64,000 nucleotides of DNA from Periweissella fabaria (GCF_918814575.1 NZ_CAKKNS010000009.1:21829-85828), one strand, 5' to 3'; shown: positions 1-9,321, counted from the stretch's first letter. Made by a program: numbers and translations. The notes: generated from the sequence alone by a model not told the origin.

Positions 1-114
1 GGCCAATACTACATGAATAAGAAATTAGATGTGACCGTTACATCAGCCTTGCAAACAGACGCTGGCCGGATGATTTTTGCAAAGCCAACTCATGCAACAA
101 AACCAATCGAATAA
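1..114 (+). CDS. PIN/TRAM-domain protein, C-terminal fragment (YacL-like)
   Basis: Only the last 37 codons are inside the window, open from base 1 to the TAA at 112-114. The residues VTVTSALQTDAGRMIFAKP match the end of the TRAM domain of the YacL family, membrane-anchored PIN-TRAM proteins that usually sit directly upstream of gltX in Firmicutes. TRAM is an RNA-binding beta-barrel; the PIN nuclease part would lie to the left of the window. The identification rests on this short tail plus position before gltX, so it is good but not certain. Confidence 0.75.
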   Translation, partial: GQYYMNKKLDVTVTSALQTDAGRMIFAKPTHATKPIE

Positions 115-121
115 ATCTTAG

Positions 122-146
122 TTTTCTTGTGAATTTCACAAGAAAA
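122..146. other. Perfect 25-bp palindrome between yacL and gltX
   Basis: The arms TTTTCTTGTGAA and TTCACAAGAAAA are exact inverted repeats around one central T. No T-run follows on either strand, so it does not look like a usual intrinsic terminator. It could be a protein-binding operator ahead of gltX or a terminator hairpin acting without a U-tract. Confidence 0.5.
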
Positions 147-229
147 ACAGTTGAGATACTTTAAAAATAGGCATTTTTGGTGTATTATCACAAGTGCATA
201 AAAAAATGAAAATGAAAGAGGCTAACACT

Positions 230-1726
230 TTGGCAAATAAGAAGCTTCGGGTGCGTTATGCACCAAGTCCAACAGGGCACTTACACATTGGTAACGCTCG
301 TACGGCATTATTCAACTATCTCTACGCACGTCACAATAAAGGTAAGTTCATTATCCGTATTGAAGATACTGATACTAAACGTAATATTGCTGATGGTGAA
401 CGTAGTCAATTAGAAAACTTAAAATGGCTTGGTATGGATTGGGATGAAGGTCCAGATAAGCCTGGTGAATACGGTCCATACCATCAATCAGAACGGATGG
501 AAATCTACAAGCCATTAATTCAAGACTTGTTAGATCGTGGTTTAGCTTATGAATCATACAAAACTGAAGATGAATTGGCAGCCGAACGTGAACGTCAAAT
601 TGAAAATGGTGAAACACCACGTTACGAATATGAATTTGCAGGCATGTCTGATGCTGAACGTGAAGCTACAATTGCGGAAGCAAAAGCGGCTGGTTTAAAA
701 CCTGTTATTCGTTTCAAAGTACCAGTTGGTAATGTTTACAAGTGGAACGATATTGTTAAAGGTGATATTGAAATTGGAGCTGAACAAGTCGGTGGTGACT
801 GGGTTATCCAAAAACGTGATGGGATGCCAACTTACAACTTTGCGGTTGTTGTTGATGACCACATGATGGAAATTTCACACGTTCTTCGTGGGGATGATCA
901 CATTTCAAACACACCTAAACAATTGATGATTTATGAAGCCTTCGGTTGGGATGCACCAGCATTTGGCCACATGACTTTAATCATTAATACTGAAACTGGT
1001 CGTAAGTTATCAAAACGTGATGAATCAATTCTTCAATTTATTGAACAATACCGTGAACTTGGCTACTTACCAGAAGCCTTGTTAAACTTTATTGTGTTGC
1101 TTGGTTGGTCACCAGTTGGTGAAGAAGAAATCTTTACATTGAACGAATTTGTTAAGATGTTTGACGAAAAACGTTTATCTAAGAGTCCAGCTAAGTTTGA
1201 TGCTAAAAAACTTGAATGGGTTAACAACCAATGGTTGAAGAAAGTGCCAACAAATGACATTTTCCCATCAATTTTACATCAATTAGTTGCGGGTGGTTTA
1301 GTTGAACAATCTGAATTAACACCTCAAAAATTGACTTGGTTATTCAAAATGACTGAACTTTACAAAGATCAAATGTCATTTACTAACCAAATCAATGAAT
1401 TTTCTAAAGATGTCTTCTTCGATATGCCAGCAGAACTTGATGATGCAGCTAAAGAAGAAATTGCGGATACTGAAGATGTAATCAAGGTCCTTGAAAGCTT
1501 TAAGGCTCAAGTTGATAATCTTGAATTTTTCGTAGCAGCTTCGATTGCACCAGCAATTAAAGCGGTCCAAAAAGAAACTGGTATTAAGGGTCGTAAGCTC
1601 TTTATGCCAATTCGGATTGCTGCTTCACACGAAACACATGGTCCAGCATTACCAGAAGTGCTTGAATTACTTGGTAAAGAAAAAGTTATGGCTAACGTAA
1701 CTGCTTTGATTGAAAAATTAAAGTAA
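230..1726 (+). CDS. gltX: Glutamate-tRNA ligase (GltX)
   Basis: Charges tRNA-Glu with glutamate in the cytoplasm; in bacteria of this group the same enzyme usually also mischarges tRNA-Gln for the amidotransferase route. The class I signatures are clear: HLHIGN at residues 17-22 in the Rossmann fold and KLSKR at about 259-263. Length of 498 residues is normal for the family. I chose the TTG at 230 because AAAGAGG lies 8 bases upstream and it gives the usual start [16 protein letters not shown]; an upstream GTG at 194 in the same frame would add 12 poorly conserved residues. It is followed by a strong terminator, so it is not co-transcribed with cysS. Confidence 0.96.
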   Translation: MANKKLRVRYAPSPTGHLHIGNARTALFNYLYARHNKGKFIIRIEDTDTKRNIADGERSQLENLKWLGMDWDEGPDKPGEYGPYHQSERMEIYKPLIQDLLDRGLAYESYKTEDELAAERERQIENGETPRYEYEFAGMSDAEREATIAEAKAAGLKPVIRFKVPVGNVYKWNDIVKGDIEIGAEQVGGDWVIQKRDGMPTYNFAVVVDDHMMEISHVLRGDDHISNTPKQLMIYEAFGWDAPAFGHMTLIINTETGRKLSKRDESILQFIEQYRELGYLPEALLNFIVLLGWSPVGEEEIFTLNEFVKMFDEKRLSKSPAKFDAKKLEWVNNQWLKKVPTNDIFPSILHQLVAGGLVEQSELTPQKLTWLFKMTELYKDQMSFTNQINEFSKDVFFDMPAELDDAAKEEIADTEDVIKVLESFKAQVDNLEFFVAASIAPAIKAVQKETGIKGRKLFMPIRIAASHETHGPALPEVLELLGKEKVMANVTALIEKLK

Positions 1727-1752
1727 ACCACTGAGTTTCTAATATGCTCGTT

Positions 1753-1790
1753 AAAAAAGACGGAGGGATTAATAATTCTTCCGTCTTTTT
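1753..1790 (+). terminator. Intrinsic terminator after gltX
   Basis: Arms AAAAAAGACGG and CCGTCTTTTT with an AT-rich loop and a T-run. The A-rich left arm also makes it able to act on the other strand. Confidence 0.85.
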
Positions 1791-1834
1791 ACGTTCATTT
1801 ACCTTTTATGACCAGAGCGTTAGTTACGATTATG

Positions 1835-1843
1835 TGCTATGAT
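1835..1843 (+). promoter_or_regulatory. Extended -10 promoter for cysS
   Basis: TGCTATGAT is an extended -10 element about 48 bases before the cysS start. No good -35 hexamer is visible at 17 bases. Confidence 0.45.
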
Positions 1844-1890
1844 ATAACTTATTAAATTACGCAAGGATAATGAATGAGGAGTAAGACACT

Positions 1891-3312
1891 ATGATTCATG
1901 TTTTTAATACGATGACCCGTACAAAGGAATTATTTACCGCAATTCAACCTGGAGTTGTTAATATGTACGTGTGTGGACCGACAGTGTATAACTACATTCA
2001 TATTGGAAATGCTCGTTCAGCAATTGCATTTGATACTATTCGGCGCTATTTTGAATATTCGGGATATCAAGTTAATTATGTCTCTAATTTTACTGATGTT
2101 GACGATAAAATTATTAAAGCCGCTCACGAAGCTGGCATTTCTGAACAAGCTTTAACAACTAAATTTGAACAAGCCTTTAATGATGATACAAAGCCTCTTA
2201 ATATTAAGCCAGCAACGGTGCGACCGCTTGCCACAGAACATATTGACGAAATTATTGCCTTTGTAGTCGATTTGATCGCTAAAGGATATGCGTATGAGGC
2301 CCAAGGCGATGTCTATTTCCGTGCGCGCAAATTTCCTGATTACGGTCATCTGGCCCATCAAAATATTGATGATTTGGAAATTGGAGCCTCAGAACGGCTT
2401 GATGATGGTGAATTAGCACGAAAAGAAGATCCCGTTGATTTTGCCGTTTGGAAAGGCGCTAATCCAGACGAAGCCATCACATGGGCTTCACCTTGGGGAC
2501 CTGGTCGACCAGGATGGCATATTGAATGTTCTGTTATGGCACTTAAATATTTAGGGACAACTATTGATATTCATGGTGGTGGTCAAGATTTAGCATTTCC
2601 ACACCATACAAATGAAATTGCGCAATCAGAAGCGCATACGGGAACCACTTTTGCTAATTACTGGTTACATAATGGGTTTGTTACGGTAGGTGATGACAAC
2701 GAAAAAATGTCGAAATCACTCGGAAACTTTGTAACGGTACATGATTTACTACAAGATGTTGATGCCCAAGCATTGAGATTAATGATGGCAACAACGCATT
2801 ATCGGCGCCCACTAGCATATACTAAAGTAGCAATTACAGAAGCGATACAAATTGTTAAACGATTACAAACAGCATATGCTAATTTAGCTTTTCGGGTGCA
2901 ACAAGCTGATGCAGTTCAAACACCTGACGTAGACTTTACGGCGCAAGTTAATGCCTTTAAAGTAAACTTTATGCAAGCAATGGATGATGATTTTAATGTT
3001 GCCAATGCGATGACGGTGATAAATGATTTTGCAACCGCACTCAATGTTTATGCCAATCAAGCAGCAGTTAGTGCGCTAACAGGTCAACTAGCGTTAGATG
3101 AATTTGCTGCTGAGGTGATGGTGATTGGTGTTGATGTTCAGCCAGTAGCTAATGATGATGATACTAGTTGGATTGATGAACAGGTTGCAGCCCGGGATGC
3201 AGCTAAAAAGGCCAAAGATTATGCGCAAGCTGATGCAATTCGAGCCGCATTAAAAGCCCAAGGAATTATACTAGAAGATACTGCGCAAGGAACACGATGG
3301 AAGAAAGAATGA
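1891..3312 (+). CDS. cysS: Cysteine-tRNA ligase (CysS)
   Basis: Class I aminoacyl-tRNA synthetase that charges tRNA-Cys. The zinc ligand region CGPTVYN begins at C28, the HIGH motif HIGN is at residues 37-40, a second zinc-region cysteine is in [11 protein letters not shown], and KMSKS is at 272-276. The 473-residue length is typical. The ATG at 1891 follows GAGGAG. Its stop overlaps the start region of mrnC, and the cysS-mrnC-rlmB order is the conserved Firmicutes arrangement, which suggests one transcript carrying tRNA charging and 23S maturation and methylation functions. Confidence 0.97.
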   Translation: MIHVFNTMTRTKELFTAIQPGVVNMYVCGPTVYNYIHIGNARSAIAFDTIRRYFEYSGYQVNYVSNFTDVDDKIIKAAHEAGISEQALTTKFEQAFNDDTKPLNIKPATVRPLATEHIDEIIAFVVDLIAKGYAYEAQGDVYFRARKFPDYGHLAHQNIDDLEIGASERLDDGELARKEDPVDFAVWKGANPDEAITWASPWGPGRPGWHIECSVMALKYLGTTIDIHGGGQDLAFPHHTNEIAQSEAHTGTTFANYWLHNGFVTVGDDNEKMSKSLGNFVTVHDLLQDVDAQALRLMMATTHYRRPLAYTKVAITEAIQIVKRLQTAYANLAFRVQQADAVQTPDVDFTAQVNAFKVNFMQAMDDDFNVANAMTVINDFATALNVYANQAAVSALTGQLALDEFAAEVMVIGVDVQPVANDDDTSWIDEQVAARDAAKKAKDYAQADAIRAALKAQGIILEDTAQGTRWKKE

Positions 3313-3725
3313 ATATGGCAAATTACCAACAAATGAATGGAATTGCATTAGCCTATATGGGCGATGCCGTTTATGAAATCTATATTCGGCAACACTTATT
3401 AGCAAAAGGGATGGTTAAACCAACTCATTTGCACCATACCGCAACTCGATATGTTTCCGCAAAAGCACATGCGGCGTTATATCGATTGATGGAAGCTGAT
3501 GCAATTTTAACAGATGAAGAAAAACAATACTTTTTACGCGGCCGTAATGCAAAGTCACATACCGGTGCCAAAAATACGGATATTGTGAGTTACCGAATTT
3601 CAACGGGTGTAGAAGCTTTATTTGGTTACTTATACTTAAGTGAACAAACGAAACGCATTGAACAATTAGCAGCTTGGTGTATTGAACAAGTTGAATCAGG
3701 AAGGACAAAAGCAAATGCCATATAA
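3309..3725 (+). CDS. mrnC: Mini-ribonuclease III (MrnC)
   Basis: Dimeric RNase III-like enzyme without a dsRNA-binding domain, known in Bacillus for trimming 23S rRNA precursor ends. The RNase III signature is seen as [12 protein letters not shown] near the N-terminus, and [12 protein letters not shown] is typical of the family. About 138 residues is the normal size. The start is uncertain by a few codons: ATG at 3309 overlaps the cysS stop (ATGA), while ATG at 3315 has a slightly better spaced AAGAAAG. The 3' end overlaps rlmB by 11 bases, supporting translational coupling. Confidence 0.93.
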   Translation: MNMANYQQMNGIALAYMGDAVYEIYIRQHLLAKGMVKPTHLHHTATRYVSAKAHAALYRLMEADAILTDEEKQYFLRGRNAKSHTGAKNTDIVSYRISTGVEALFGYLYLSEQTKRIEQLAAWCIEQVESGRTKANAI

Positions 3726-4596
3726 TAATGAATACCGTGGTGGCCGAGTGGCTAAACGTCGCGCCCCACAACGTGATCGGGATAATGATCGTCCCCGTAA
3801 CAATAAGCGACCAGAGCGTAATAATGATAAACAAATTGATAAGCAAACAGTAGCGCCATTAGGTGATTTTGTGATTGGTCGCCACCCAGCCGTGGAAGCT
3901 TTAAAATCAACCGAACAAACAATTAACAAAGTTTGGCTTCAAGATGGAATTCATAGTGATGCCATTAGTGAAGTTCTTGCTTTAGCTAAAGAACGTGGCT
4001 TAGTTGTTCAAAATGCGCCAAAGAGTAAGTTGGATGAACTTAGTGATGGTCAAAATCACCAAGGGGTAGTCCTTTCAATTGCGGCTTTTGAATATGCAGA
4101 ATTAGATGATTTATTCGCTAAAGCAGCTGCAAAAGATGAAGCGCCATTCTTCTTAATTCTTGATTCGATTGAAGATCCACATAATTTGGGTTCAATTATG
4201 CGGACAGCTGATGCAGCGGGTGCTCATGGAATTATTATTCCAAAGCGCCGAGCAGTCCAATTAACTGCGACAGTTGCTAAGACGTCAACGGGAGCGATTG
4301 AACACGTTCCCGTTGTACGTGTTACTAATTTAGTAAATACCGTTAAAGAATTAAAAGAGCGTGGTTTGTGGATTTTTGGAACCGATATGAATGGAACTGA
4401 TTACCGTCGCTGGGATGCAACTGGTCCAGTAGCTTTAATCATCGGTAACGAAGGGCGCGGAGTGGCACCTTTATTGAAACAAAATGTTGATGAAATGCTC
4501 ACGATTCCAATGATTGGCCACGTTCAATCATTAAACGCTTCTGTAGCAGCATCATTATTGATCTATCAAGGCTTTAATTCACGCCACAAATTATAA
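3715..4596 (+). CDS. rlmB: 23S rRNA (guanosine-2'-O-)-methyltransferase RlmB
   Basis: SPOUT (TrmH-type) methyltransferase; the family methylates the 2'-O of a 23S rRNA guanosine. The first ~45 residues are a basic, low-complexity tail rich in R, N and K. Then comes the L30e-like substrate domain ([14 protein letters not shown]) and the knotted catalytic domain with motif 1 [16 protein letters not shown], motif 2 IIGNEGRGV and motif 3 [14 protein letters not shown] chose ATG 3715 because AGGAAGG lies 10 bases upstream. The gap after it, where many Firmicutes carry yacP, contains no such gene here. Confidence 0.94.
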   Translation: MPYNNEYRGGRVAKRRAPQRDRDNDRPRNNKRPERNNDKQIDKQTVAPLGDFVIGRHPAVEALKSTEQTINKVWLQDGIHSDAISEVLALAKERGLVVQNAPKSKLDELSDGQNHQGVVLSIAAFEYAELDDLFAKAAAKDEAPFFLILDSIEDPHNLGSIMRTADAAGAHGIIIPKRRAVQLTATVAKTSTGAIEHVPVVRVTNLVNTVKELKERGLWIFGTDMNGTDYRRWDATGPVALIIGNEGRGVAPLLKQNVDEMLTIPMIGHVQSLNASVAASLLIYQGFNSRHKL

Positions 4597-4766
4597 TAAA
4601 AATTATATTTTTAAATTTAGTAACAAAAATAAATCGAGGGAAAGCCACTTATAGCAAGTGATAAGGGATTGTTAAGTTTATAAAATAACGTAACCGTACA
4701 AACGTTCGATATGCGGATGTCGGTATTTCTACTATCTTTATGGTACTCAATTAGAGGAGGTACATA

Positions 4767-5354
4767 ATGATGGATGAATATGTAGATGTTGACTTAACAA
4801 CCCTTGTGGAACGTGCACAACTTGGTGATGAAAGTGCGTTTGAAAAGATTTGTACGCAATTTCGCCCCTTATACTTTGCCCAATGGACAAAATTTCATAA
4901 CTTAAAAATTGAAAAAGATGATTGGCTACAAGAAATGACGTTAATTACGTATCGTAGTGTTATGTCATTTAAACCACGTCAATTTGAACGTTCCTTTGGG
5001 AGTTACTTGCGCTGTGCAATTAATTTTCGGTGTATTGATGAATGGCGTCGTCAGCGAGCTAAACGATATACGGAAGATTCGTGGGATGGCATAGCACAAC
5101 TACAGGGGCTGGTGGATGATAGCATTATTAGCTATAATAATGCCCAAGATTTATTGATTGTTCGTGAGACGGTTGAAAGTTTCATTAATGGCCCGATTAC
5201 CAAAAAAGAACGCCAAGTTTTACATGAACTAATCGGGTTGGAACCAAGTGTTGATAAGCAAAACCTGGCTCCAACTGAAGCACTTGCGAAAAAACGTACC
5301 TTTACTCGTTCACGAGCACGTTTGAGAAAAAAACTTGAAGAATTACTAGAATAG
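4767..5354 (+). CDS. sigH: SigH-type sigma-70 family factor
   Basis: A 195-residue sigma factor with region 2 (residues ~10-95, including SYLRCAINFRCIDEWRRQ) and a C-terminal helix-turn-helix-like region 4 (about 130-195). Its position directly before rpmG-secE-nusG is the same as sigH of Bacillus and of lactobacilli, where the protein (sigma-30/ComX-like) drives competence genes. Function here is inferred from position and domain content. ATG at 4767 and 4770 are both possible after GAGGAGG. I see no clear housekeeping promoter in the 170 bases upstream, although a small hairpin (CACTT/AAGTG) is present. Confidence 0.85.
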   Translation: MMDEYVDVDLTTLVERAQLGDESAFEKICTQFRPLYFAQWTKFHNLKIEKDDWLQEMTLITYRSVMSFKPRQFERSFGSYLRCAINFRCIDEWRRQRAKRYTEDSWDGIAQLQGLVDDSIISYNNAQDLLIVRETVESFINGPITKKERQVLHELIGLEPSVDKQNLAPTEALAKKRTFTRSRARLRKKLEELLE

Positions 5355-5422
5355 TGATAACCTATGTAAAGAATTGTTTATACATTGTCGTCATTAATGT
5401 GTAAATTTGGAGGTTTCATACT

Positions 5423-5572
5423 ATGGCACAAAAGAAAATCGCGCTTGCATGTAGTGCTTGTGGTTCACGTAACTACACCATTGGTGCAAACCCTAACCGT
5501 ACAGAACGTTTAGAAGTTAAAAAGTTTTGTAAGTTCTGTGGTGAACACACGTTACACCGCGAAACTCGCTAA
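5423..5572 (+). CDS. rpmG: 50S ribosomal protein L33 (RpmG), zinc-binding type
   Basis: A 49-codon gene starting [18 protein letters not shown]. Two CxxC pairs (C10/C13 and C36/C39) form the zinc ribbon of the C+ L33 type. TTTGGAGG lies upstream of the ATG. It sits 15 bases before secE, in the usual sigH-rpmG-secE order. Confidence 0.95.
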   Translation: MAQKKIALACSACGSRNYTIGANPNRTERLEVKKFCKFCGEHTLHRETR

Positions 5573-5587
5573 TTATTGGAGATAAAA

Positions 5588-5758
5588 ATGAAATTTTTGA
5601 AAAGTGTTATCCACGAAATGAAGATCGTTACATGGCCAACTGCAAAAGAAAACCGTCGTGATTCAGTTACTGTTATTGGAACTGCGATTTTCTTTGCCCT
5701 TTTCTTAGGTGGTATCGACTGGTTAGTTCAAACTGGTTTAGCATTCTTATCTAAGTAA
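5588..5758 (+). CDS. secE: Preprotein translocase subunit SecE
   Basis: Small single-span SecE of 56 residues, the clamp subunit of the SecYEG channel in the cytoplasmic membrane. The conserved amphipathic segment EMKIVTWPTAKE precedes one membrane helix (about residues 30-52). ATG 5588 is preceded by TTGGAG; an in-frame TTG four codons upstream is unlikely. Downstream are a promoter and terminator before nusG. Confidence 0.95.
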   Translation: MKFLKSVIHEMKIVTWPTAKENRRDSVTVIGTAIFFALFLGGIDWLVQTGLAFLSK

Positions 5759-5764
5759 ATTTCA

Positions 5765-5794
5765 TTGGCTCATGGAAACATGATTTGCTATAAT
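5765..5794 (+). promoter_or_regulatory. Promoter between secE and nusG
   Basis: TTGGCT, an 18-base spacer, then the extended -10 TGCTATAAT. The spacer contains the inverted repeat TCATG-GAAA-CATGA (5770-5783). Transcription would start near 5801, only about 10 bases before a terminator hairpin. Confidence 0.7.
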
Positions 5795-5810
5795 TAGTAC
5801 AGTTACAGAA

Positions 5811-5838
5811 AACTTCGTTTGCAACGAAGTTTTTTTTG
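5811..5838 (+). terminator. Intrinsic terminator / attenuator ahead of nusG
   Basis: AACTTCGTT / AACGAAGTT with a 3-base loop and an uninterrupted T-run. It ends the secE transcript and lies immediately downstream of the nusG promoter. Confidence 0.85.
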
Positions 5839-5875
5839 TTGAAGATTTTATACGAATGACTACGAGGAGAAAACA

Positions 5876-6430
5876 ATGGAGTCAATTGAAAAACAATGGT
5901 ACGTATTACACACGTATTCAGGATATGAAAACAAGGTTAAAAACAACCTTGAATCACGTACAGAAACGATGAATATGACCGATTATATCTATCGGGTGGT
6001 TGTTCCTGAAAATGAAGTGACCACTGTTAAAGATGGTGAAGAAAAGACAATTATCGAAAATGATTTCCCAGGATATGTTTTAGTTGAAATGGTTATGAGT
6101 GATGAAGCATGGTTCGTTGTTCGTAATACACCTGGAGTAACCGGTTTCGTTGGTTCGCACGGTGGTGGTTCAAAACCAACCCCATTGTTACCAGATGAAG
6201 TTGAAAACTTGATGAGTCGTATGGGTATTTCAGCCCGCCGTGAAGAAAAGCTTGAGCTTGAACTCGGTGAAACAATTAACATTGTTGCTGGTCCATTTGC
6301 AGGCATGCAAGGAATCGTAACTGCATTGGATGAAGAAAAGCAACAATTAAGTGTTAATGTAGAATTGTTTGGTCGTGAAACACCAACTGAACTTTCTTAC
6401 GATGACGTAGATAAACTTGAAGAAGTTTAA
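5876..6430 (+). CDS. nusG: Transcription termination/antitermination factor NusG
   Basis: Binds RNA polymerase and modulates pausing and termination. The NGN domain begins at the N-terminus (KQWYVLHTYSGYENKVK), with RNTPGVTGFVG in the middle and a C-terminal KOW motif around VAGPFAGMQGIV. Length of 184 residues is normal. ATG 5876 follows GAGGAGA. The gene stands between two terminators, so it appears to be its own unit, unlike the common secE-nusG pairing. Confidence 0.96.
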   Translation: MESIEKQWYVLHTYSGYENKVKNNLESRTETMNMTDYIYRVVVPENEVTTVKDGEEKTIIENDFPGYVLVEMVMSDEAWFVVRNTPGVTGFVGSHGGGSKPTPLLPDEVENLMSRMGISARREEKLELELGETINIVAGPFAGMQGIVTALDEEKQQLSVNVELFGRETPTELSYDDVDKLEEV

Positions 6431-6477
6431 TTACTAATACCCTGGTAATTAAACTAGTTGCAATAACCAATGAAAAG

Positions 6478-6509
6478 TCGGTAGATTCTTTGAATTTACC
6501 GATTTTTTT
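6478..6509 (+). terminator. Intrinsic terminator after nusG
   Basis: TCGGTAGATTC pairs with GAATTTACCGA (one G-T pair), followed by TTTTTTT. Confidence 0.85.
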
Positions 6510-6558
6510 ATATTGTTTTTTACGTTTTAATGATATGGATTATATATAGGAGAAATAG

Positions 6559-7917
6559 ATGGATTTAACAACGGGATCACCATTGAAAAAAATTATGCTT
6601 TTTACAATTCCTTTATTAATTGGGAATTTTTTTCAACAAATGTATAGTTTTTCGGACACATTAGTTGTTGGTCGAACACTGGGTGAAAATGCTTTAGGAG
6701 CAGTTGGTTCAACCAGTAGTTTACAGTTTTTAGTTTTAGGTTTTGCAAATGGGTTGACCGTTGGGTTAGCAATTATAACGGCTCAAAAATTTGGTGCCAA
6801 AGATATTGATGGGGTTAAGCGTAGTTTTGCAATGAGTATTTTAATTACGTTTGTAACATCAATTATCGTTACAATTTTGGCGTTGGCATTTTTACCACAA
6901 ATTTTACATGCTATGCAAACACCAAAAGTTTTGTATGATGACACATATGCGTTTATTTTTGTAATTTTTGCAGGTATTTTTACTCAAATGGCATATAACT
7001 TATTGGCTAACGTTTACCGGGCAGTTGGTAATTCAGTTGTACCGTTAGTATTTTTAATTGTGGGTCAAGTATTGAATGTTATTTTGGAACTTTGGTTTAT
7101 TTTAGGGTTCCATATGGGAGTTGCTGGTGCCGGATATGCAACAGGGATTGCCCAATTAGCTTCAGCGCTATTATTGATTTTGTGGATTCCCCGTAACTTA
7201 CCAGAATTAGCCTTAACGAAGGCCGATTTTAAACTTACTAAATTTGATTTTATTGAACATGCCCGGATTGCTTACCCAGTGGCCTTTCAAACATCAATTA
7301 TTGCGATTGGTTCGGTTATCTTACAAATGTCGCTTAATATTTTAGGGCCTCAAGCTGTCACAGCAACAACTGCGGCTTCAAAGATTGATCAATTTGCAGT
7401 GTTAATCTTTATTTCATTAGGAACGACAATGGCAACATATACTGCGCAAAATTATGGTGCTAAGGCATTTAAACGAATTTTAGATGGAACCAAATATATT
7501 ATGATTGCCGGAATCGTTTCGGCAGTTATTTTTGGGGCTATTGAAATAATTTTTGCAGATCCAATGATTGCTTGGTTTATTGATCCAGAAGGTAATCAGG
7601 AAATTTTTGCGATGGCACGAAGTTATTTCCAAGTTGTGGGAACAACTTATATCATCTTGTCAATTTTATTTGTGGTTCGTAATGTGTTACAAGGGGCTGG
7701 TAATAGTCTAGTGCCAACCTTAGCTGGGATTGGTGAATTGATTGCACGGGTATTTGCTGGTTTAGTATTAGCGCCTAACTGGGGTTATTTTGGAGCGATG
7801 CTTGCTAATCCGCTTGCTTGGACTGCTTCGGTCTTAATTATGTTATGGCCATTTATGAAATTCATCAATGAATTAAAGAAGTTAAACTTGATGAAGCAAA
7901 TGAGTAAAGAAATTTAG
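6559..7917 (+). CDS. MATE family efflux transporter
   Basis: A 452-residue integral membrane protein with about 12 hydrophobic segments in two similar halves. The N-terminus MDLTTGSPLKKIMLFTIPLL and following FFQQMYSFSDTLVVGR are typical of the MATE (NorM/DinF-like) family, which exports cationic drugs or metabolites using an ion gradient. AGGAGA precedes ATG 6559. It sits between nusG and rplK, a position normally uninterrupted in Firmicutes, so it looks inserted. Codon use is AT-rich and less biased than the ribosomal genes beside it. The substrate cannot be told. Confidence 0.9.
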   Translation: MDLTTGSPLKKIMLFTIPLLIGNFFQQMYSFSDTLVVGRTLGENALGAVGSTSSLQFLVLGFANGLTVGLAIITAQKFGAKDIDGVKRSFAMSILITFVTSIIVTILALAFLPQILHAMQTPKVLYDDTYAFIFVIFAGIFTQMAYNLLANVYRAVGNSVVPLVFLIVGQVLNVILELWFILGFHMGVAGAGYATGIAQLASALLLILWIPRNLPELALTKADFKLTKFDFIEHARIAYPVAFQTSIIAIGSVILQMSLNILGPQAVTATTAASKIDQFAVLIFISLGTTMATYTAQNYGAKAFKRILDGTKYIMIAGIVSAVIFGAIEIIFADPMIAWFIDPEGNQEIFAMARSYFQVVGTTYIILSILFVVRNVLQGAGNSLVPTLAGIGELIARVFAGLVLAPNWGYFGAMLANPLAWTASVLIMLWPFMKFINELKKLNLMKQMSKEI

Positions 7918-7935
7918 ATATTTCAAATTTTAGAC

Positions 7936-7964
7936 TTGAAATAGACAAAAACTGGTGGTATCAT
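7936..7964 (+). promoter_or_regulatory. Promoter of the rplK-rplA unit
   Basis: TTGAAA, 17-base spacer, TGG then TATCAT (extended -10). It leaves a leader of about 78 bases with a GGAGA/TCTCC hairpin before the rplK Shine-Dalgarno. Confidence 0.8.
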
Positions 7965-8048
7965 ACCATAGTATGCTTGTCATAGTATATGTGGGAGGAG
8001 AAATCTTATCTCCATTCATACCACAACACGAAACGGAGGTAATGTATC

Positions 8049-8474
8049 GTGGCTAAAAAAGTCGTAACAGTTGTTAAGTTACAAATTCCTGCCGCTAAGG
8101 CAACTCCAGCTCCACCAGTGGGTCCTGCCCTTGGTCAAGCTGGTATCAATATTATGGGGTTCGCAAAAGAATTTAATGCTCGTACTGCTGATCAAGCAGG
8201 TATGATCATCCCTGTAGTTATCTCAGTGTACGAAGATCGTTCATTCGACTTCATCACTAAGACTCCACCAGCTGCAGTTCTTCTTAAGAAGGCTGCCGGT
8301 GTTGAAAAGGGTTCAGGAGAACCTAACACTAAGAAGGTTGCAACGGTTACTAAGGCGCAAGTCCAAGAAATCGCTGAAACTAAGATGCAAGACCTAAACG
8401 CCGCTTCTGTTGAAGCAGCAATGCGCATGGTTGAAGGTACTGCACGTTCAATGGGATTCGTTGTTGAAGATTAA
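8049..8474 (+). CDS. rplK: 50S ribosomal protein L11 (RplK)
   Basis: L11 forms the stalk base and GTPase centre of the large subunit. The family signature is seen as [20 protein letters not shown] and the C-terminal RNA-binding domain runs from about residue 70. Start is GTG at 8049, with CGGAGG upstream; 141 residues is normal. Codon use is strongly biased, as in the other ribosomal genes. It is 97 bases before rplA. Confidence 0.98.
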   Translation: MAKKVVTVVKLQIPAAKATPAPPVGPALGQAGINIMGFAKEFNARTADQAGMIIPVVISVYEDRSFDFITKTPPAAVLLKKAAGVEKGSGEPNTKKVATVTKAQVQEIAETKMQDLNAASVEAAMRMVEGTARSMGFVVED

Positions 8475-8490
8475 TCTATAACGAACAGTC

Positions 8491-8547
8491 GGATCGCGTA
8501 TGAAAATACGCAAGATCAAGCGGGAGGTGGCGACGCCGTTTGACCGC
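8491..8547 (+). promoter_or_regulatory. Structured rplK-rplA spacer, candidate L1 binding site
   Basis: Two hairpins stand just before the rplA ribosome binding site. The first has GCGTAT-GAAA-ATACGC flanked by pairing GATC/GATC. The second has GCGG/CCGC and an inner GGC-GAC-GCC with unpaired purines. L1 is known to repress its own mRNA by binding a structure like its 23S site; calling this element that site is inference. Confidence 0.4.
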
Positions 8548-8571
8548 ATTTGCAAGGAGGAATAGCTAAAA

Positions 8572-9264
8572 ATGGCTAAGAAACATGGTAAGAAATATGT
8601 TGCTGCTCTTGAAAAGGTAGACCAAACTAAGGACTACACTTTAACAGACGCAGTTGCTTTAGTTAAAGAAATCGATTTTGCTGGTTTCGACGCAACAGTT
8701 GAAATTGCTTTCAACTTGAACGTTGATACTCGTCAAGCTGATCAACAATTACGTGGTGCCGTAGTTTTACCTAACGGTACTGGTAAAGATCAAACTGTAG
8801 TTGTGTTCGCCAAGGGTGACAAAGCTAAGGAAGCCGAAGCTGCCGGTGCTGATGTTGTTGGTGACATGGACTTGATCCAACGTATCCAAGATGGTTGGTT
8901 GGACTTTGACGTAGCGATTGCTACGCCAGACATGATGGCCCAAGTTGGTCGTATTGGTCGTGCACTTGGTCCTAAGGGTTTGATGCCAAACCCTAAGACT
9001 GGTACGGTTACTATGGACGTTACTAAGGCCGTTCAAGAATCAAAAGCTGGTAAGGTTACTTACCGTACTGACCGTGACGGTAACGTTTCTGTTCCTGTTG
9101 GTAAGGTATCATTTGATGATGCTGCCCTTGTAGGAAACTTGAAGACTATTGCTGAAACTGTTGTACGTGCTCGTCCAGCAGCTGTTAAGGGAACTTACGT
9201 GAAGCACGTATCAATCACTTCTACTTTTGGTCCTTCAGTTAACGTTGCTGTTGACTCATTGTAA
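8572..9264 (+). CDS. rplA: 50S ribosomal protein L1 (RplA)
   Basis: L1 forms the mobile L1 stalk at the E site and helps release deacylated tRNA. The signature [20 protein letters not shown] is visible near residue 125, and the N-terminus ([17 protein letters not shown]) is typical. 230 residues is normal. Good AAGGAGG upstream. The preceding spacer may carry its autogenous control site. Confidence 0.98.
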   Translation: MAKKHGKKYVAALEKVDQTKDYTLTDAVALVKEIDFAGFDATVEIAFNLNVDTRQADQQLRGAVVLPNGTGKDQTVVVFAKGDKAKEAEAAGADVVGDMDLIQRIQDGWLDFDVAIATPDMMAQVGRIGRALGPKGLMPNPKTGTVTMDVTKAVQESKAGKVTYRTDRDGNVSVPVGKVSFDDAALVGNLKTIAETVVRARPAAVKGTYVKHVSITSTFGPSVNVAVDSL

Positions 9265-9286
9265 TCAATTTATTTAAATAAATTGA
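9265..9286. other. 22-bp AT-rich perfect palindrome after rplA
   Basis: TCAATTTATTT / AAATAAATTGA are exact complements, directly after the rplA stop and directly before the -35 of the rplJ promoter. There is no T-run, so a classic terminator is unlikely. It may slow or release polymerase, or bind a protein. Confidence 0.5.
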
Positions 9287-9315
9287 TTGACCTTTGGCAG
9301 AATTATTGGTATCAT
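9287..9315 (+). promoter_or_regulatory. Promoter of rplJ-rplL
   Basis: TTGACC, 17-base spacer, TGG TATCAT. The extended -10 is the same as at the rplK promoter. Confidence 0.8.
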
Positions 9316-9321
9316 ATTGTA

